64,000 bases of DNA from Bacteroidota bacterium (lineage in GTDB: Bacteria > Bacteroidota > Bacteroidia > Bacteroidales > F082): the NCBI GenBank assembly GCA_014382445.1, contig JACNJS010000035.1, positions 1 to 64,000 on the forward strand. The letters are read 5' to 3'. The translations under genes and the position numbers were made by a program. Under the pieces are notes generated by a model. The model had not been told where the DNA came from, ran no database searches, and was given only the letters and a program-made list of their open reading frames with translations. Shown here piece by piece: positions 27,289 through 37,700 of this stretch (position 1 is its first letter; every line of letters starts with the position of its first letter).

Positions 27289-28098
27289 TTAGGCAAACAT
27301 CAGAAGACTAAAAGCCATCACTCCCATACCTGCAATTAATCCATAAATTGATAGGTGATGTTCGCCATATTCTTCGGCGGCGGGTAATAATTCATCCAAC
27401 GAAATAAATACCATAATACCGGCAACACCGGCAAACAATACACCAAAAATTACTGGTGATAAGAAAGGCATAAGTACTAAAAATCCAATAATTGCTCCAA
27501 CAGGTTCTGCTAACCCTGAGCTTAACGAAAACCAAAATGCCTTTTTCCGGCTACCGGTGGCGTAGTAAATAGGAATGGAGACAGCGATACCCTCTGGAAC
27601 ATTGTGAATTGCGATAGCCACAGCAATTGCGATACCAAGATGCGGATCTGTTAATGCAGCTGTGAATGTAGCAAGACCTTCAGGGAAATTATGAATGGCA
27701 ATTGCTAAAGCAGTAAAAAGTCCCATACGCATTAACTTCGATTTATCTTTAGGAAGGTCGGTTGCCATTTCCTCAACTTTATGCACCTCGTGTGGGTTTT
27801 CCATTGATGGAATTAATTTATCGATTATTGCAATCAACAAAATGCCACCAAAAAATGCGGCAACCGTTACCCAATAGCCTTGTGTTCTCCCCAGCTCCAA
27901 AACCAGCTCGGTTTTGGCTTTTGCAAATATTTCAACAAACGAAACATAAATCATAACGCCCGCCGAAAAACCTAAGGCCAGTGATAAAAAGCCGGTATTT
28001 GTTTTTTTAGCAAAAAAAGCTATAGCACTTCCAACTCCTGTTGATAACCCCGCAAAAAGGGTTAATCCGAATGCAAATGCAATTGTGTTCCAGTCCAT
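27289..28098 (-). CDS. zupT: ZIP-family metal transporter, ZupT-like
   Basis: The 269 residues have eight predicted spans and the two ZIP metal motifs HNFPEG and HNVPEG in adjacent membrane segments, which form the binuclear metal site. A charged loop after span three (HEVHKVEEM) is the usual variable region. ZupT proteins bring zinc and other divalent metals into the cell. No Zur- or Fur-like operator was evident. It is a single gene convergent with the pRiA4b protein gene. Confidence 0.85.
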   Translation of the reverse strand: MDWNTIAFAFGLTLFAGLSTGVGSAIAFFAKKTNTGFLSLALGFSAGVMIYVSFVEIFAKAKTELVLELGRTQGYWVTVAAFFGGILLIAIIDKLIPSMENPHEVHKVEEMATDLPKDKSKLMRMGLFTALAIAIHNFPEGLATFTAALTDPHLGIAIAVAIAIHNVPEGIAVSIPIYYATGSRKKAFWFSLSSGLAEPVGAIIGFLVLMPFLSPVIFGVLFAGVAGIMVFISLDELLPAAEEYGEHHLSIYGLIAGMGVMAFSLLMFA

Positions 28099-28234
28099 TT
28101 TTATATTGTTTGATGATTCAAAAATACAGAAATTAAGACAGTTGAATTATTTATATGCCATCCATAATTATTGGCTTAATTTCCTACCCATCCTTCTTGT
28201 AAAAAAAGCAGAAGTTCCGCTTAAAAATTTGACC

Positions 28235-28242
28235 TAATTTTG
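28235..28242 (+). promoter_or_regulatory. -7 promoter element TAATTTTG
   Basis: TAATTTTGCC lies 14 bases before the ATG at 28257 and matches the Bacteroidota -7 consensus, with the same extended TAATTTTGC seen at 32975 and 53338. It gives a very short leader. Confidence 0.5.
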
Positions 28243-28256
28243 CCACTAAAATTTAC

Positions 28257-28769
28257 ATGATGAAAATCAGGATAATAATAATTGCACTAATTGTGATTTC
28301 AGGATTACAAACTAAGGCTCAAATGAACAGTATGGTGGTTGATCCTAAAACAAACAGCAAAATGCTGATGGGCTATTGCGATAAAAAAGGACTTGAAAAG
28401 GATATTTATGGCATCTATTTTAAAAGTCAGTACGATATTTATAAACCATCTGAATCCCTCATAAAAAAACTTGAGAAGAAAATTGATGAGGTTGAAATAA
28501 CGATCGTATTGGGCACATGGTGTTCTGACAGCCAGAGGGAGGTTCCGAGGTACTACAAAGTTTTAAACGAAGCCGGATATAACGACAAACGGGTGAAAGT
28601 AATAGCGGTTGACAAAAACAAGGAGGCAATTGTAGTTGACATAAGAAATTTGAATATTCAAAAGGTGCCTACTTTTATTATTTATAAGAACGATGTTGAA
28701 ATAGGGCGTATAATTGAAACTCCAAAACGGTCGCTTGAAAAGGATCTTTGGAAGATCATTAATAAGTAA
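28257..28769 (+). CDS. Exported thioredoxin-fold protein
   Basis: A signal peptide (residues 1-22, LQTKAQ) precedes a short region and a thioredoxin fold with the redox site GTWCSDSQREVPRYY. The active site is WCSDS, so the second cysteine of CxxC is replaced by serine, and a disulfide exchange by the usual two-cysteine route is not possible. The cis-proline (QKVPTF) is kept. Monothiol members may reduce mixed disulfides or act as peroxiredoxin-like partners. The gene precedes panC by 34 bases and may share its transcript, although the function is unrelated. Confidence 0.75.
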   Translation: MMKIRIIIIALIVISGLQTKAQMNSMVVDPKTNSKMLMGYCDKKGLEKDIYGIYFKSQYDIYKPSESLIKKLEKKIDEVEITIVLGTWCSDSQREVPRYYKVLNEAGYNDKRVKVIAVDKNKEAIVVDIRNLNIQKVPTFIIYKNDVEIGRIIETPKRSLEKDLWKIINK

Positions 28770-28803
28770 AACATACTCCGGCATAAACCCTTGATAGGTA
28801 AAT

Positions 28804-29652
28804 ATGGCTATGATTACATTTTCTAAAATTTCTAATATTAATAGCTTTGTGAGGGAACAAAGATCGCAAGGGAAAACCCTTGGATTTGTTCCAACTATGG
28901 GTGCTTTACATAAGGGGCATCTTGAATTAATGAAACGGGCAAAACAAGAAAACGACCTTCTTGTTGTAAGTATATTTGTAAATCCGATTCAGTTTAACAA
29001 TCCGGATGATCTTAAGAAATATCCAAGGGATATTAATCAGGATAAAAAATTATTGGAATCAATAGGTTGTGATGTGTTATTTGCGCCAGCAGTTGAAGAG
29101 ATGTATCCCGATAAGGTGGTTAAAAAGTACAATTTCGGCACACTTGAAACTGTTATGGAAGGAGCTTCAAGATCAGGCCATTTTAATGGTGTTGCAGTTG
29201 TTGTGCATAAACTGTTTGACATTACGCTGCCTCATAAAGCATATTTTGGAGAAAAAGATTACCAACAGCTGGCTATAATTAAAAAGCTGGTTGAAATGGA
29301 AGCAATCCCTGTGAAAATAATTCCCTGCCCAATTGTTAGGGAAACTGACGGACTGGCAATGAGCTCAAGAAATACACGCCTCACGTTTGAGGAGCGAGCA
29401 TCTGCGCCATATATTTATCAAACATTAAAACGTGCCAGGAAAAGCAACGAAACTATTTGTCCGGGTCCATTAAAACAGATGGTTATAAACATGTTTGAAG
29501 CCAGAGAAGAGTTTGATTTAGAGTACTTTGAATTGGCCGATGGCGAGAATCTTCAACCAATTAACTCTTGGAGTGCTTCAACTGAAATACTTGGGTTTGT
29601 CGCGGTTAAACTTGGAAACGTGAGATTAATCGACAATATTAGAATTATTTAA
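28804..29652 (+). CDS. panC: Pantothenate synthetase
   Basis: It joins pantoate and beta-alanine with ATP in the last step of vitamin B5 synthesis. The family signatures are all present: PTMGALHKGH with the nucleotide-binding histidines, FVNPIQFN, the ARSGHFNGVA-like segment (ASRSGHFNGVAVVVHKLF), FGEKDYQQL, and ETDGLAMSSRN near the phosphate site. Length 282 is normal. Start 28804 is one of two close ATGs (also 28810). panD follows 41 bases downstream. Confidence 0.97.
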   Translation: MAMITFSKISNINSFVREQRSQGKTLGFVPTMGALHKGHLELMKRAKQENDLLVVSIFVNPIQFNNPDDLKKYPRDINQDKKLLESIGCDVLFAPAVEEMYPDKVVKKYNFGTLETVMEGASRSGHFNGVAVVVHKLFDITLPHKAYFGEKDYQQLAIIKKLVEMEAIPVKIIPCPIVRETDGLAMSSRNTRLTFEERASAPYIYQTLKRARKSNETICPGPLKQMVINMFEAREEFDLEYFELADGENLQPINSWSASTEILGFVAVKLGNVRLIDNIRII

Positions 29653-29693
29653 TAATTTTGCATCTGCATTTAACTGAATCTATTACTTAAATA

Positions 29694-30041
29694 ATGAATA
29701 TAGAGGTACTAAAATCGAAAATCCACAGAGCCACTGTTACAATGGCCGATCTAAACTATATAGGAAGTATTGCCATAGATGAGGATATTATGGATGCAGC
29801 GAACTTAATTGAAAACGAGAAAGTTAGTATTTATAATATAACTAACGGCGAACGTTTTGCAACCTACGTAATAGCAGGTGAACGCGGGTCGGGTATTGTT
29901 TCAATAAATGGCGCTGCAGCCCGAAAAGTAGCAGTTAACGATCTTGTTATTATTGTATCGTATGCAAGTATGGAGTTCGAAGCTGCCAAAACTTTCAAAC
30001 CTCATATCATATTCCCTGATAAAAACAACCGGATAAAATAA
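29694..30041 (+). CDS. panD: Aspartate 1-decarboxylase proenzyme
   Basis: It makes beta-alanine for PanC. The self-cleavage site Gly24-Ser25 (NYIGSIAID) that yields the pyruvoyl cofactor is intact, as are the conserved [10 protein letters not shown] and [15 protein letters not shown] segments. Length 115 is typical. The panC-panD pair supplies pantothenate. Confidence 0.97.
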   Translation: MNIEVLKSKIHRATVTMADLNYIGSIAIDEDIMDAANLIENEKVSIYNITNGERFATYVIAGERGSGIVSINGAAARKVAVNDLVIIVSYASMEFEAAKTFKPHIIFPDKNNRIK

Positions 30042-30045
30042 CAAC

Positions 30046-31074
30046 TTGGCACCAATTTTAAAAAGAAGAATTTTTACGATAGTTCAATACCTCTTTTTTT
30101 TAGGGATTGGTATACTATTGCTATGGCTGAGTTTCCGAAAACTCGACATGCAGGAGGTTTTGAATGATATACAAAAAGCAAACTACGTTTGGTTGATTTT
30201 TGCACTCATATTTGCCATTGCATCTCATATTGTAAGAGCATTAAGATGGAATTTGCTGATTAATTCACTTAATTATAAAACCAAATTATCCACAACATTT
30301 TATGCTGTTATGATAGGTTATCTTGCAAATACAGCTGTTCCACGAATGGGGGAATTTGTTCGCTGCGGGGTATTGTCAAAAAAAGAGAAAATTCCTTTTA
30401 ATACATTATTTGGAACTGTAATTTCAGAGAGAATTTTTGATTTGATAACGCTTGGAGTGTTGATCTTTTTAGTTATCATATTTCAAATTGATACTCTCAG
30501 CGAATTTTTAAATCAATTCTTTGGGCAAGCTGCGAGTGATTTCTTCTCTAATGTACAAAGCATTTTAATTTTTACACTTGCCGGTATTTTATCTGTTGTT
30601 GTATTTATTATGGTTGTTAGGAAGCTAAAGGCACAAATAAAGGGAATGCCATTCTTTCAAAAAATTCAGGGGTTTTTATTAGGGTTTATGGATGGAATTA
30701 AAACTATTATGAAGCTGAAGCAAAAATGGCTTTTTCTTTTATATACGTTTATAATCTGGCTTTTTTATGCAATAATGGTTTATATGCCGGTGTTGATGCT
30801 TGAAGAAACAAGTCACCTAACTTTTATTGACGGTCTGACAATATTAGCAATTGGCAGTCTTGGCATTGTAGCTCCTGTTCCGGGGGGTATCGGCGCTTAC
30901 CATTTTATCGTTAAGGCAATATTACACGAATTGTTTAACATCGGGGCAAATGCTGCCGGATCGTTTGCTGCCATAACACATGCCGGACAAACCATTCTCA
31001 ATGTTGTTGTAGGAAGTTTATCGTATTTTTACATTGGATTAATAGCAAAAAAAGAAAGGCCATTGAATGAATAG
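30046..31074 (+). CDS. Flippase-like membrane protein (LPG synthase TM / UPF0104 family)
   Basis: The 342 residues form about eight membrane spans with the conserved RALRWNLLIN, ANTAVPRMGEFVRCGVLS, and APVPGGIGAYHF motifs of the family. It has no catalytic domain. The start is a TTG at 30046, four bases after the panD stop, and its end overlaps the next gene by eight bases, so it is translated as part of the panC-panD operon. The link to pantothenate genes is a recurring Bacteroidota gene order rather than a functional one; the heptose-nucleotide enzyme downstream makes an envelope lipid role plausible. Confidence 0.8.
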   Translation: MAPILKRRIFTIVQYLFFLGIGILLLWLSFRKLDMQEVLNDIQKANYVWLIFALIFAIASHIVRALRWNLLINSLNYKTKLSTTFYAVMIGYLANTAVPRMGEFVRCGVLSKKEKIPFNTLFGTVISERIFDLITLGVLIFLVIIFQIDTLSEFLNQFFGQAASDFFSNVQSILIFTLAGILSVVVFIMVVRKLKAQIKGMPFFQKIQGFLLGFMDGIKTIMKLKQKWLFLLYTFIIWLFYAIMVYMPVLMLEETSHLTFIDGLTILAIGSLGIVAPVPGGIGAYHFIVKAILHELFNIGANAAGSFAAITHAGQTILNVVVGSLSYFYIGLIAKKERPLNE

Positions 31075-31561
31075 TTTATTTGCCATAACCAACAAAGTGC
31101 TTGATAAGCAATCTTTAAATTTAAAATTGAATGACTGGAGGCAGAAAAAACAAACTATCGTTTTTACAAATGGAGTTTTTGATTTGTTACACCTTGGTCA
31201 TATTGACTACCTTGGTAAGGCAAAAGATAGTGGTGATATACTTATTGTTGGTGTTAATTCCGATGCATCGGCAAAACTGCTTGGTAAAGGAAGCAACAGG
31301 CCAATTACAGATGAAAAATCACGCTTAATAATTATTGCTGCTTTGGAATTTGTAGATGCTGTAATATTGTTTGATGAAGATACACCTCTGGAGCTTATTA
31401 AAATTGTTCATCCTGATGTACTGGTAAAGGGAAGTGATTATAAACCCGAAGACATTGTTGGTTATGATGTAGTTACTGCCAAAGGAGGGACAATTAAAAC
31501 TATTGAGTTTTTGCCCGGTTATTCCACAACAGATATCGAAAGCAGAATAAAAAAGTGTTAA
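31067..31561 (+). CDS. rfaE2: D-glycero-beta-D-manno-heptose 1-phosphate adenylyltransferase (RfaE domain II)
   Basis: The cytidylyltransferase fold shows the HxGH motif in DLLHLGHIDYL, the FTNGVFD start strand, RPITDEKSR (the ISTTR-like nucleotide site in this family) and the LVKGSDYKPEDIVG segment typical of the heptose enzyme. It makes ADP-heptose for LPS core. It is the separate C-terminal half of what is HldE in enterobacteria. The start overlaps the flippase-like gene by eight bases. Confidence 0.9.
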   Translation: MNSLFAITNKVLDKQSLNLKLNDWRQKKQTIVFTNGVFDLLHLGHIDYLGKAKDSGDILIVGVNSDASAKLLGKGSNRPITDEKSRLIIIAALEFVDAVILFDEDTPLELIKIVHPDVLVKGSDYKPEDIVGYDVVTAKGGTIKTIEFLPGYSTTDIESRIKKC

Positions 31562-31584
31562 AATATTAGTTACAAATTCTAATG

Positions 31585-31947
31585 CTACATATTCCCTATC
31601 AATCTGTTCACAAGCTCTAATTGAATTTGAGCTACTTTTTTACTTTCCACGTCTCCATTAATTCCAACAAGCAAATATGCAGTGTGCGACAATCGGTAGT
31701 CGCAATAAATATTATTTCCCGATGTACGATAAACTTTTTTGAAATGCATGTGTAGCGGTAAATTTAATGTAGCGCATACCTTTTGTGCCCTAATAAGTGA
31801 TTGGTTAAAAGCCTCCTTGTCAATCATCTCCAGTTCAGGATATAAGTCGGATGCATAATGTTTTAACCGAGAGTCGATTAGCGCCTTAATGAAATTTGTC
31901 AAATGTTGGGTAGTATATACGTCATCTGTTTTAATTATTGCTCTCAT
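31585..31947 (-). CDS. Small protein resembling the DinD/BRO-N core
   Basis: No annotation is obvious. The segment AFNQSLIRAQKVCATLNL, then HFKKV, and YRLSHTAYLLVGINGD followed by KVAQIQLELVNRL matches the pattern I recall for DinD-type BRO-N domains (F..VI.KAK..C, HF..V, LSRYACYLIVQNGDP, A.GQ.YF..QTR). DinD of E. coli is damage-inducible and inhibits RecA filaments. Here the protein is only 120 residues and lacks a C-terminal extension. Its start overlaps the end of the upstream cbpA-like gene by 17 bases, so the two are coupled, which hints at a J-domain partner or modulator role in place of CbpM. The family match is by eye. Confidence 0.55.
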   Translation of the reverse strand: MRAIIKTDDVYTTQHLTNFIKALIDSRLKHYASDLYPELEMIDKEAFNQSLIRAQKVCATLNLPLHMHFKKVYRTSGNNIYCDYRLSHTAYLLVGINGDVESKKVAQIQLELVNRLIGNM

Positions 31948-32851
31948 GGTTTATTTCTTTAAGTTTTATAAAAAGCTTCTCTTCTTCATTACTTAGATTA
32001 ACTGGGATTGTAATATTTGTTTTTACATATAAGTCACCATATTTTAACGCGCTTCCATATACAGGCATACCCTTACCCTTTAACCGTAGTGTTTTGCCTC
32101 CCTGCGTGCCTTTTGGAATAGTCATATTTACATTTCCGTTAAGAGTAGGTATTTCCACTTTACCGCCAAGCACTGCCGTATACATATCGAGGGGAATCTC
32201 AGAATACAGATTATCGCCTTTTCTTTTAAAATTAGGATTGGGTAACACACGGATAGTAATGTATAAATCACCCGGAGTGCCGCCATTAATCCCAAGACTG
32301 CCTTTTCCCGGAAGCTTAATTTTTTGTTTATCTTTTGATCCCGGCTTTGTTTTGAACCGGAGTTTTTTGCCGTTTACATTAATTATTCTTGTGCCCCCAT
32401 GAAAGGCTTCTTCAAGAGTCATCTTCATCTCAGCTTCATAGTTCTGCCCCTTCCTCACTGTTTGCCTTCTCTCACTCGAACGAGCATAACCACCACCAAA
32501 AATGTTGTTAAAAAATTCAGAAAACATTTCAGGATCACCTTCAAAGGATTGATGGGCACCTTGTCCACCAGTATTTGCATAATATTGCGAATAGTCAAAT
32601 CCACCACTGCCTCCAGCTTGTTGCTGATTTTTCCAGTTTGCTCCGAGCTCATCGTATTTCTTGCGGTTTTCGTCATTGCTCAACACTTCGTATGCTTCCG
32701 AAACCTCTTTAAATTTTTCTTCCAGCTTACTATCTCCGTTTGTTTTATCAGGGTGGTACTTTTTGGCAAGATTTCGATAAGCCTTCTTTATCTCCGCTTT
32801 TGTTGCCGACTTATCTACACCCAGAAGACTATAATAATCTTTGTAATCCAT
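31931..32851 (-). CDS. cbpA: CbpA-type J-domain co-chaperone
   Basis: The J domain fills residues 1-65, with the HPD motif at 33-35 that stimulates DnaK. A Gly/Phe-rich linker (GGSGGFDYSQYY, FGGGYA) and two beta-rich substrate-binding domains follow (GGTRIINVNGKKL, IPKGTQGGKTLRLKGKGMP, GDLYVKT). The zinc fingers of DnaJ are absent, which makes it the CbpA (class II) type. It is the first gene of a two-gene unit with the DinD/BRO-N-like protein. Confidence 0.92.
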   Translation of the reverse strand: MDYKDYYSLLGVDKSATKAEIKKAYRNLAKKYHPDKTNGDSKLEEKFKEVSEAYEVLSNDENRKKYDELGANWKNQQQAGGSGGFDYSQYYANTGGQGAHQSFEGDPEMFSEFFNNIFGGGYARSSERRQTVRKGQNYEAEMKMTLEEAFHGGTRIINVNGKKLRFKTKPGSKDKQKIKLPGKGSLGINGGTPGDLYITIRVLPNPNFKRKGDNLYSEIPLDMYTAVLGGKVEIPTLNGNVNMTIPKGTQGGKTLRLKGKGMPVYGSALKYGDLYVKTNITIPVNLSNEEEKLFIKLKEINHESNN

Positions 32852-32947
32852 CGCAATTAGTTTTTATACCAATGGGCTTGTCTAAAAAGCCGTTGTGTTC
32901 CTCGTATGTTTGCAAATGTAACATTAAAGGGACATTTGATTATTAAT

Positions 32948-32982
32948 TTTGTAGTTTAATCATCTCAAATTTAATAATTTTG
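32948..32982 (+). promoter_or_regulatory. Promoter with -33 TTTG and -7 TAATTTTG
   Basis: TTTG at 32948-32951 and TAATTTTG at 32975-32982 are separated by 23 bases, matching the Bacteroidota primary promoter. It lies 14 bases before the protease start codon at 32997. Confidence 0.55.
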
Positions 32983-32996
32983 CAAAAAACTTATTG

Positions 32997-34619
32997 ATGA
33001 ATAAAAATAATAATAAAACTCAGATATACCTACCAATTGCCTTTTCTTTAGTGCTCATAGCTGGCATGTGGCTTGGTTCACTTTTAGTTAGTAACAAAAA
33101 GATAAGTAACACAATATTGCCAATAGGTAATCAGTCGTACAACAAGCTTGGCGATGCTCTTGATTATATAGTGCAGGATTATGTTGATACTGTTGATTTA
33201 ACAACCCTTGAGACAGATGCAATAAGAGGTATGCTTGAGAAACTCGACCCACATTCAGTTTATATTACCAAAGAGGAGTTTCACGAAGTTAATGATCCGC
33301 TACTGGGGAGTTTTGAAGGAATAGGAATATCGTTTCGTATAGAGAAGGATACAATTACAGTTATTAACCCTATTCCCGGAGGGCCTTCTGAAAAGGTAGG
33401 ACTAATGGCCGGCGACAGAATAGTAAAAATTGACGACACACTTGTTGCAGGGATTGGAATAACAAATAATAAGGCCATACGTAAACTAAAAGGTAATAAA
33501 GGCACAAAAGTAAAGGTAAGCAATTACCGAAGGGGAGTGCCCAAGTTAATTGATTTTACAATAACGCGTGATGTAATCCCCACATTCAGTCTTGATGTTG
33601 CTTATATGGTAGACGATAGTATCGGCTACATTAAGCTGAATAAATTTTCTGCCACTACTTATGATGAGTTTAAGGAAGCTGCAGGTCAACTTAAAGACAA
33701 AGGAATGACTAAGCTGATACTTGACCTTCGAGGTAATCCTGGAGGATTACTTCAGGCTGCAATTAACATTAGCGATGAATTTCTTAAAGATGGGAAACTA
33801 ATAGTTTACACCGAAGGGAAGAACCGATCACGGAGGCATGCTTTTGCCACAAAAGCAGGTGATTTAGAGCAAATTGATGTTGCCGTTCTTATTGACGAAA
33901 GCTCCGCATCAGCCAGTGAAATTGTTGCCGGTGCGTTGCAGGATAACGATAAAGGACTAATAATAGGTAGACGTTCGTTTGGAAAAGGCCTTGTCCAGGA
34001 GCAGATAAACCTGCCTGATGGTTCTGCTATTCGGCTTACAGTTTCAAGGTATTATACGCCAACGGGTCGCTCTATTCAGCAACATTACGAAAATGGCGAT
34101 GCCGAGGGCTATTATGAGGAACATTATCATCGCTATATTAATGGGGAGATGAAAAATAAAGACAGCATCCATTTTGATGATTCGCTAAAATATATTACTC
34201 CTGGTGGAAAAATAGTTTATGGCGGCGGCGGAATTATGCCTGATATTTTTGTCCCTTTAATTACCGACTCAATTCATACATATTATAATCTTCTTGCAAA
34301 TAAAGGATTGATTTTTCAGTTCGCTTTTGATTACACTGATAAGCACAGAGCACGCTTAAATAAGTTTACTGACTTTGAAACGTTTAACCGCAAGTTTAAT
34401 ATGGATAACAATACGTTTAATGAGCTTGTGGCTTACGCCGATGAAAAAGGAATTAAGAGTGATGACCATAAAATTCAGATATCCAAAGAAAAAATTGCAA
34501 ATCTTTTCAAGGCATTTGTAGGCCGTAATGTTCTCGACGAAAAAGGGTTTTATCCTATTTATCATAGCGTTGATACTACTTTTAACAGGGCAGTGTACGA
34601 AATAAGGAATTTGAATTAG
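32997..34619 (+). CDS. C-terminal processing peptidase, S41 family
   Basis: A membrane-type signal segment (about residues 10-30) is followed by a short helical domain, a PDZ domain (about 80-170, with VGLMAGDRIVKIDD) and the S41 protease core. The catalytic Ser lies in SSASASE (302-308) and the Lys in RRSFGKGLVQ. The GRxxGKG and YYTPTGRSIQ segments are typical. About 150 C-terminal residues form a helical extension. These tail-specific proteases cut exported or membrane proteins at their C-terminus. The ATG at 32997 is preferred over the TTG one codon upstream. Confidence 0.93.
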   Translation: MNKNNNKTQIYLPIAFSLVLIAGMWLGSLLVSNKKISNTILPIGNQSYNKLGDALDYIVQDYVDTVDLTTLETDAIRGMLEKLDPHSVYITKEEFHEVNDPLLGSFEGIGISFRIEKDTITVINPIPGGPSEKVGLMAGDRIVKIDDTLVAGIGITNNKAIRKLKGNKGTKVKVSNYRRGVPKLIDFTITRDVIPTFSLDVAYMVDDSIGYIKLNKFSATTYDEFKEAAGQLKDKGMTKLILDLRGNPGGLLQAAINISDEFLKDGKLIVYTEGKNRSRRHAFATKAGDLEQIDVAVLIDESSASASEIVAGALQDNDKGLIIGRRSFGKGLVQEQINLPDGSAIRLTVSRYYTPTGRSIQQHYENGDAEGYYEEHYHRYINGEMKNKDSIHFDDSLKYITPGGKIVYGGGGIMPDIFVPLITDSIHTYYNLLANKGLIFQFAFDYTDKHRARLNKFTDFETFNRKFNMDNNTFNELVAYADEKGIKSDDHKIQISKEKIANLFKAFVGRNVLDEKGFYPIYHSVDTTFNRAVYEIRNLN

Positions 34620-34765
34620 GATACTATCCCATTTATTAAGCAATGTCTTTCCGAAGGAATTTGCGTTGGTTTTATGGCCGTGAACGAAGAATCTCTGTTT
34701 AAAATGCATGAGTTCATTCTCTGCCTGAGGCGGATCAGGAGGATAAGGACACTGAAAACATAGTA

Positions 34766-37700
34766 CTATTCCTCACCAACCTTCACCCTCAACCCCTCCG
34801 AGTGTGCTGCAAACTCAGGAGCGTACATGCTTTGTATTGTTGCTATACCATTGGTAAAATCTCCTTTTTGAGTAACATACAAAGGATATTCAAGTATATA
34901 AGTACCCTTATTCAAATAGCGTATAAAGAAGTCGATGCTTACATCACTTATGTTTTTGTAATACCACAGTCCACCATTGTATGAATAACCAGATGTTGAT
35001 GTTACCGGCTCAAAAGTAGTAGCACGCATATCTTTTAAGTGTATGTATTCCATAGTTCTGTCAGAGACTATAGTTAGCATTACAACTATTTTATCACCGG
35101 TTGATAATGTTTGATTTGGTTCAAGCGCATCAAGAACAGGTCCTTCGTTTGTAAGCTTTTCAACAAATAGTTTTTTGGTTATCGACAAAGGTGAATCATG
35201 CGACTTGATCTTATCCATATCTTCAAAATATTGCCAATATGCTGCTCCCCAGGCAATATTATTGTTGGGATTAGTGACCAATATATTCGAAAGTTCATTT
35301 GAAATCTCACCTCCCGTCCACGAAGTGCTAAAATAACCTGTGCCTGCTTCTGCAGTGATATCGGGGTTGCCCTTAATATCGATGGTTTGATTTCCAACTG
35401 TTAAATTAACAAGGTTGTTGTTATCAAGATCATTGTTTCCGTACATCAATAACGCAAAAACTGCTTCCGCTGTAGCGGATGAAGTATTCCAGTGCTGGGT
35501 TTGCTTCTGCTTTAGCAGACATATTTTTAACTGCTCAATTATTGTTGGATTATTATCTAACTCGGCCATTGTTTCAATCATCATGGCCTGTGTTTCAACA
35601 GGAGCCTCATACCAGTTCCACCCCGCATCCTGGCGCCAATACATTCCCATTTCTTTGTTGTAAATCGACCTTTCCTTCAGCGAACGTATAATTGCTTCCG
35701 ATTCATTGCGATAACCAAATTTATTAAGCGATATAGCAATCATTCCCTGTAAGAGATTGGATTGATTTAACCAGTATTTTTTCATCTGGCCAACATAATA
35801 TTCAAAAGCATCTTTCGATTTTTCGGGTAACGGAATGATATCAATTAATAGTGCCCTGAGGTATAAATATTGAGTTTGCGAACTGCGAATATGATAATTG
35901 TATATCGAGGTTCCTTTTTTCTTTTTAATGTCGATAAAATCGTCTGCAATTTTAGCATCCAACCAGGCAACAGCTTGCCTAACCATCTGCAAACGTAAGT
36001 TATCACTGCTGATATTTAATACACCTTTATGGTGGAGTTTTGCGATTCCAAGCACAATTGTCTGTGTCGTGTGTCTGTCTTCCTGCATACCTTCAAACCA
36101 TGGCCATGCCCCTGAATTTAACTGCGCTTTCTGCAATTTGTTAAGAATATTGTCTTTTTCGTCTGCCATTCTCGTTACATCAAACAACATGCTTATTCTG
36201 CGTTTTTGTTCTGTTTCATCTTCCGCATCCAGAACCCATGGTGTGGAAGAGAGTATAGTGTTTTTAAGCGACTCGTTTTTTTCAAGATTTGACAGGAATG
36301 CATTAGGAGTAATATGTTTCCAGCTTTCAAAAACTGATTTTATTTTTGGATTACTGTTTACAATAAAAGCAGAAAGTGCGTTTGCATAATAACTGCTAAA
36401 GAACGCCATAGTGCTTTTATTTTTCGGCTCGCTTAAGTAGGGTAAGGCCTGTATAGCGTACCATGCCGGGTTTGAAGTAAATTCAATTGTATACCTGTAA
36501 TTTTTCAGTGATGATTTCTGTTTGTCCAATTCGGATAAACCATCAAAAGTGAAATTTTCAGTGCTCAAAGCACTCACGTTCAAGGGCATTGTATTAGTAA
36601 CCAACATCCTGTTAGTTAATACGGGGAACATTCTCTCTTCACCATCACTAAAGCTCCCTGATGACGCTGTAATTCTGTATGCAATCATGCTTACATCATC
36701 CGGAATGCTTATGCCCCAGCTTACTGAGCCGCTTTGTTTAGGATTAATAGTCTGAGTTATTATTTTATTTCCATCAATAAATATCAACAATGGCTCCAAC
36801 GTAATTGCATCAAAAAATTCAATTTGAGCAGTAATACTGATTTCCTTATCTGTAAAGTTAATCACTTTAGCAGTGAATAACAATGTATCTCCCTGCCGCA
36901 CAAATCTTGGCAAGTTTGGTATTATCATCAACTCTTTTTGCGATTTAATTTTTCGTTCAAAAGACCCTACTTTCAAATCGCTCGTATAAGCTAGCATCAT
37001 CACTTTCCATTCGGTAAGAGCATCGGGAGTGGTGAATTTAAACACAGCATTTCCCAAACTGTCGGTTTTTAAGTTTGGATAAAAGAATGCTGTTTCATTG
37101 AAATTTTTGCGCAAAGGGATTACTTTACTTTGTTTTTTAGCGTCGGATTCATTAGTAACATCTTCGTTAACCACTTCGCCACCATCTGCATTAGCAGATT
37201 CTTCTTCGTTAAGAATAAATGAATCGTCAGCAACAGCCGACTTTCGATAACCACCAACCAATTCACTATGGATAATATAGTTGTTGCCAATAAACTGATA
37301 GCCAAACCAATTAACAGATGGGTATTCAATTCGTGCTACTTTGTAATAAATAAGCTCAGGCTCAGTTAGCGTTGACGAAAATGAAGTATTGAATTGGTTT
37401 GATTGCCACCGCGCCGACTGCCTCTTATTATGATACAGGCTCATTTGCCAATTGTTCTGGCGGAAAACATCCAGAGCGGCATCATACATTCCGGCCAATA
37501 ATTCGGCTGCTAGTTTTTGTCCATTATTACCGCTTATTGTCACTTTCCATTCTTCCTTTGCTCCCGGAGTAAGGTGGCTGCGAAATGTTTCCAGATCAAT
37601 ATCCAGTTCTTTGTTTGAAAATGGTACAGTAACATTAAGCTGGTTTGAATACAGGCGGTTGAGTTTTACCATTGCCAGATTAATCGAGAAATTACCCCTG

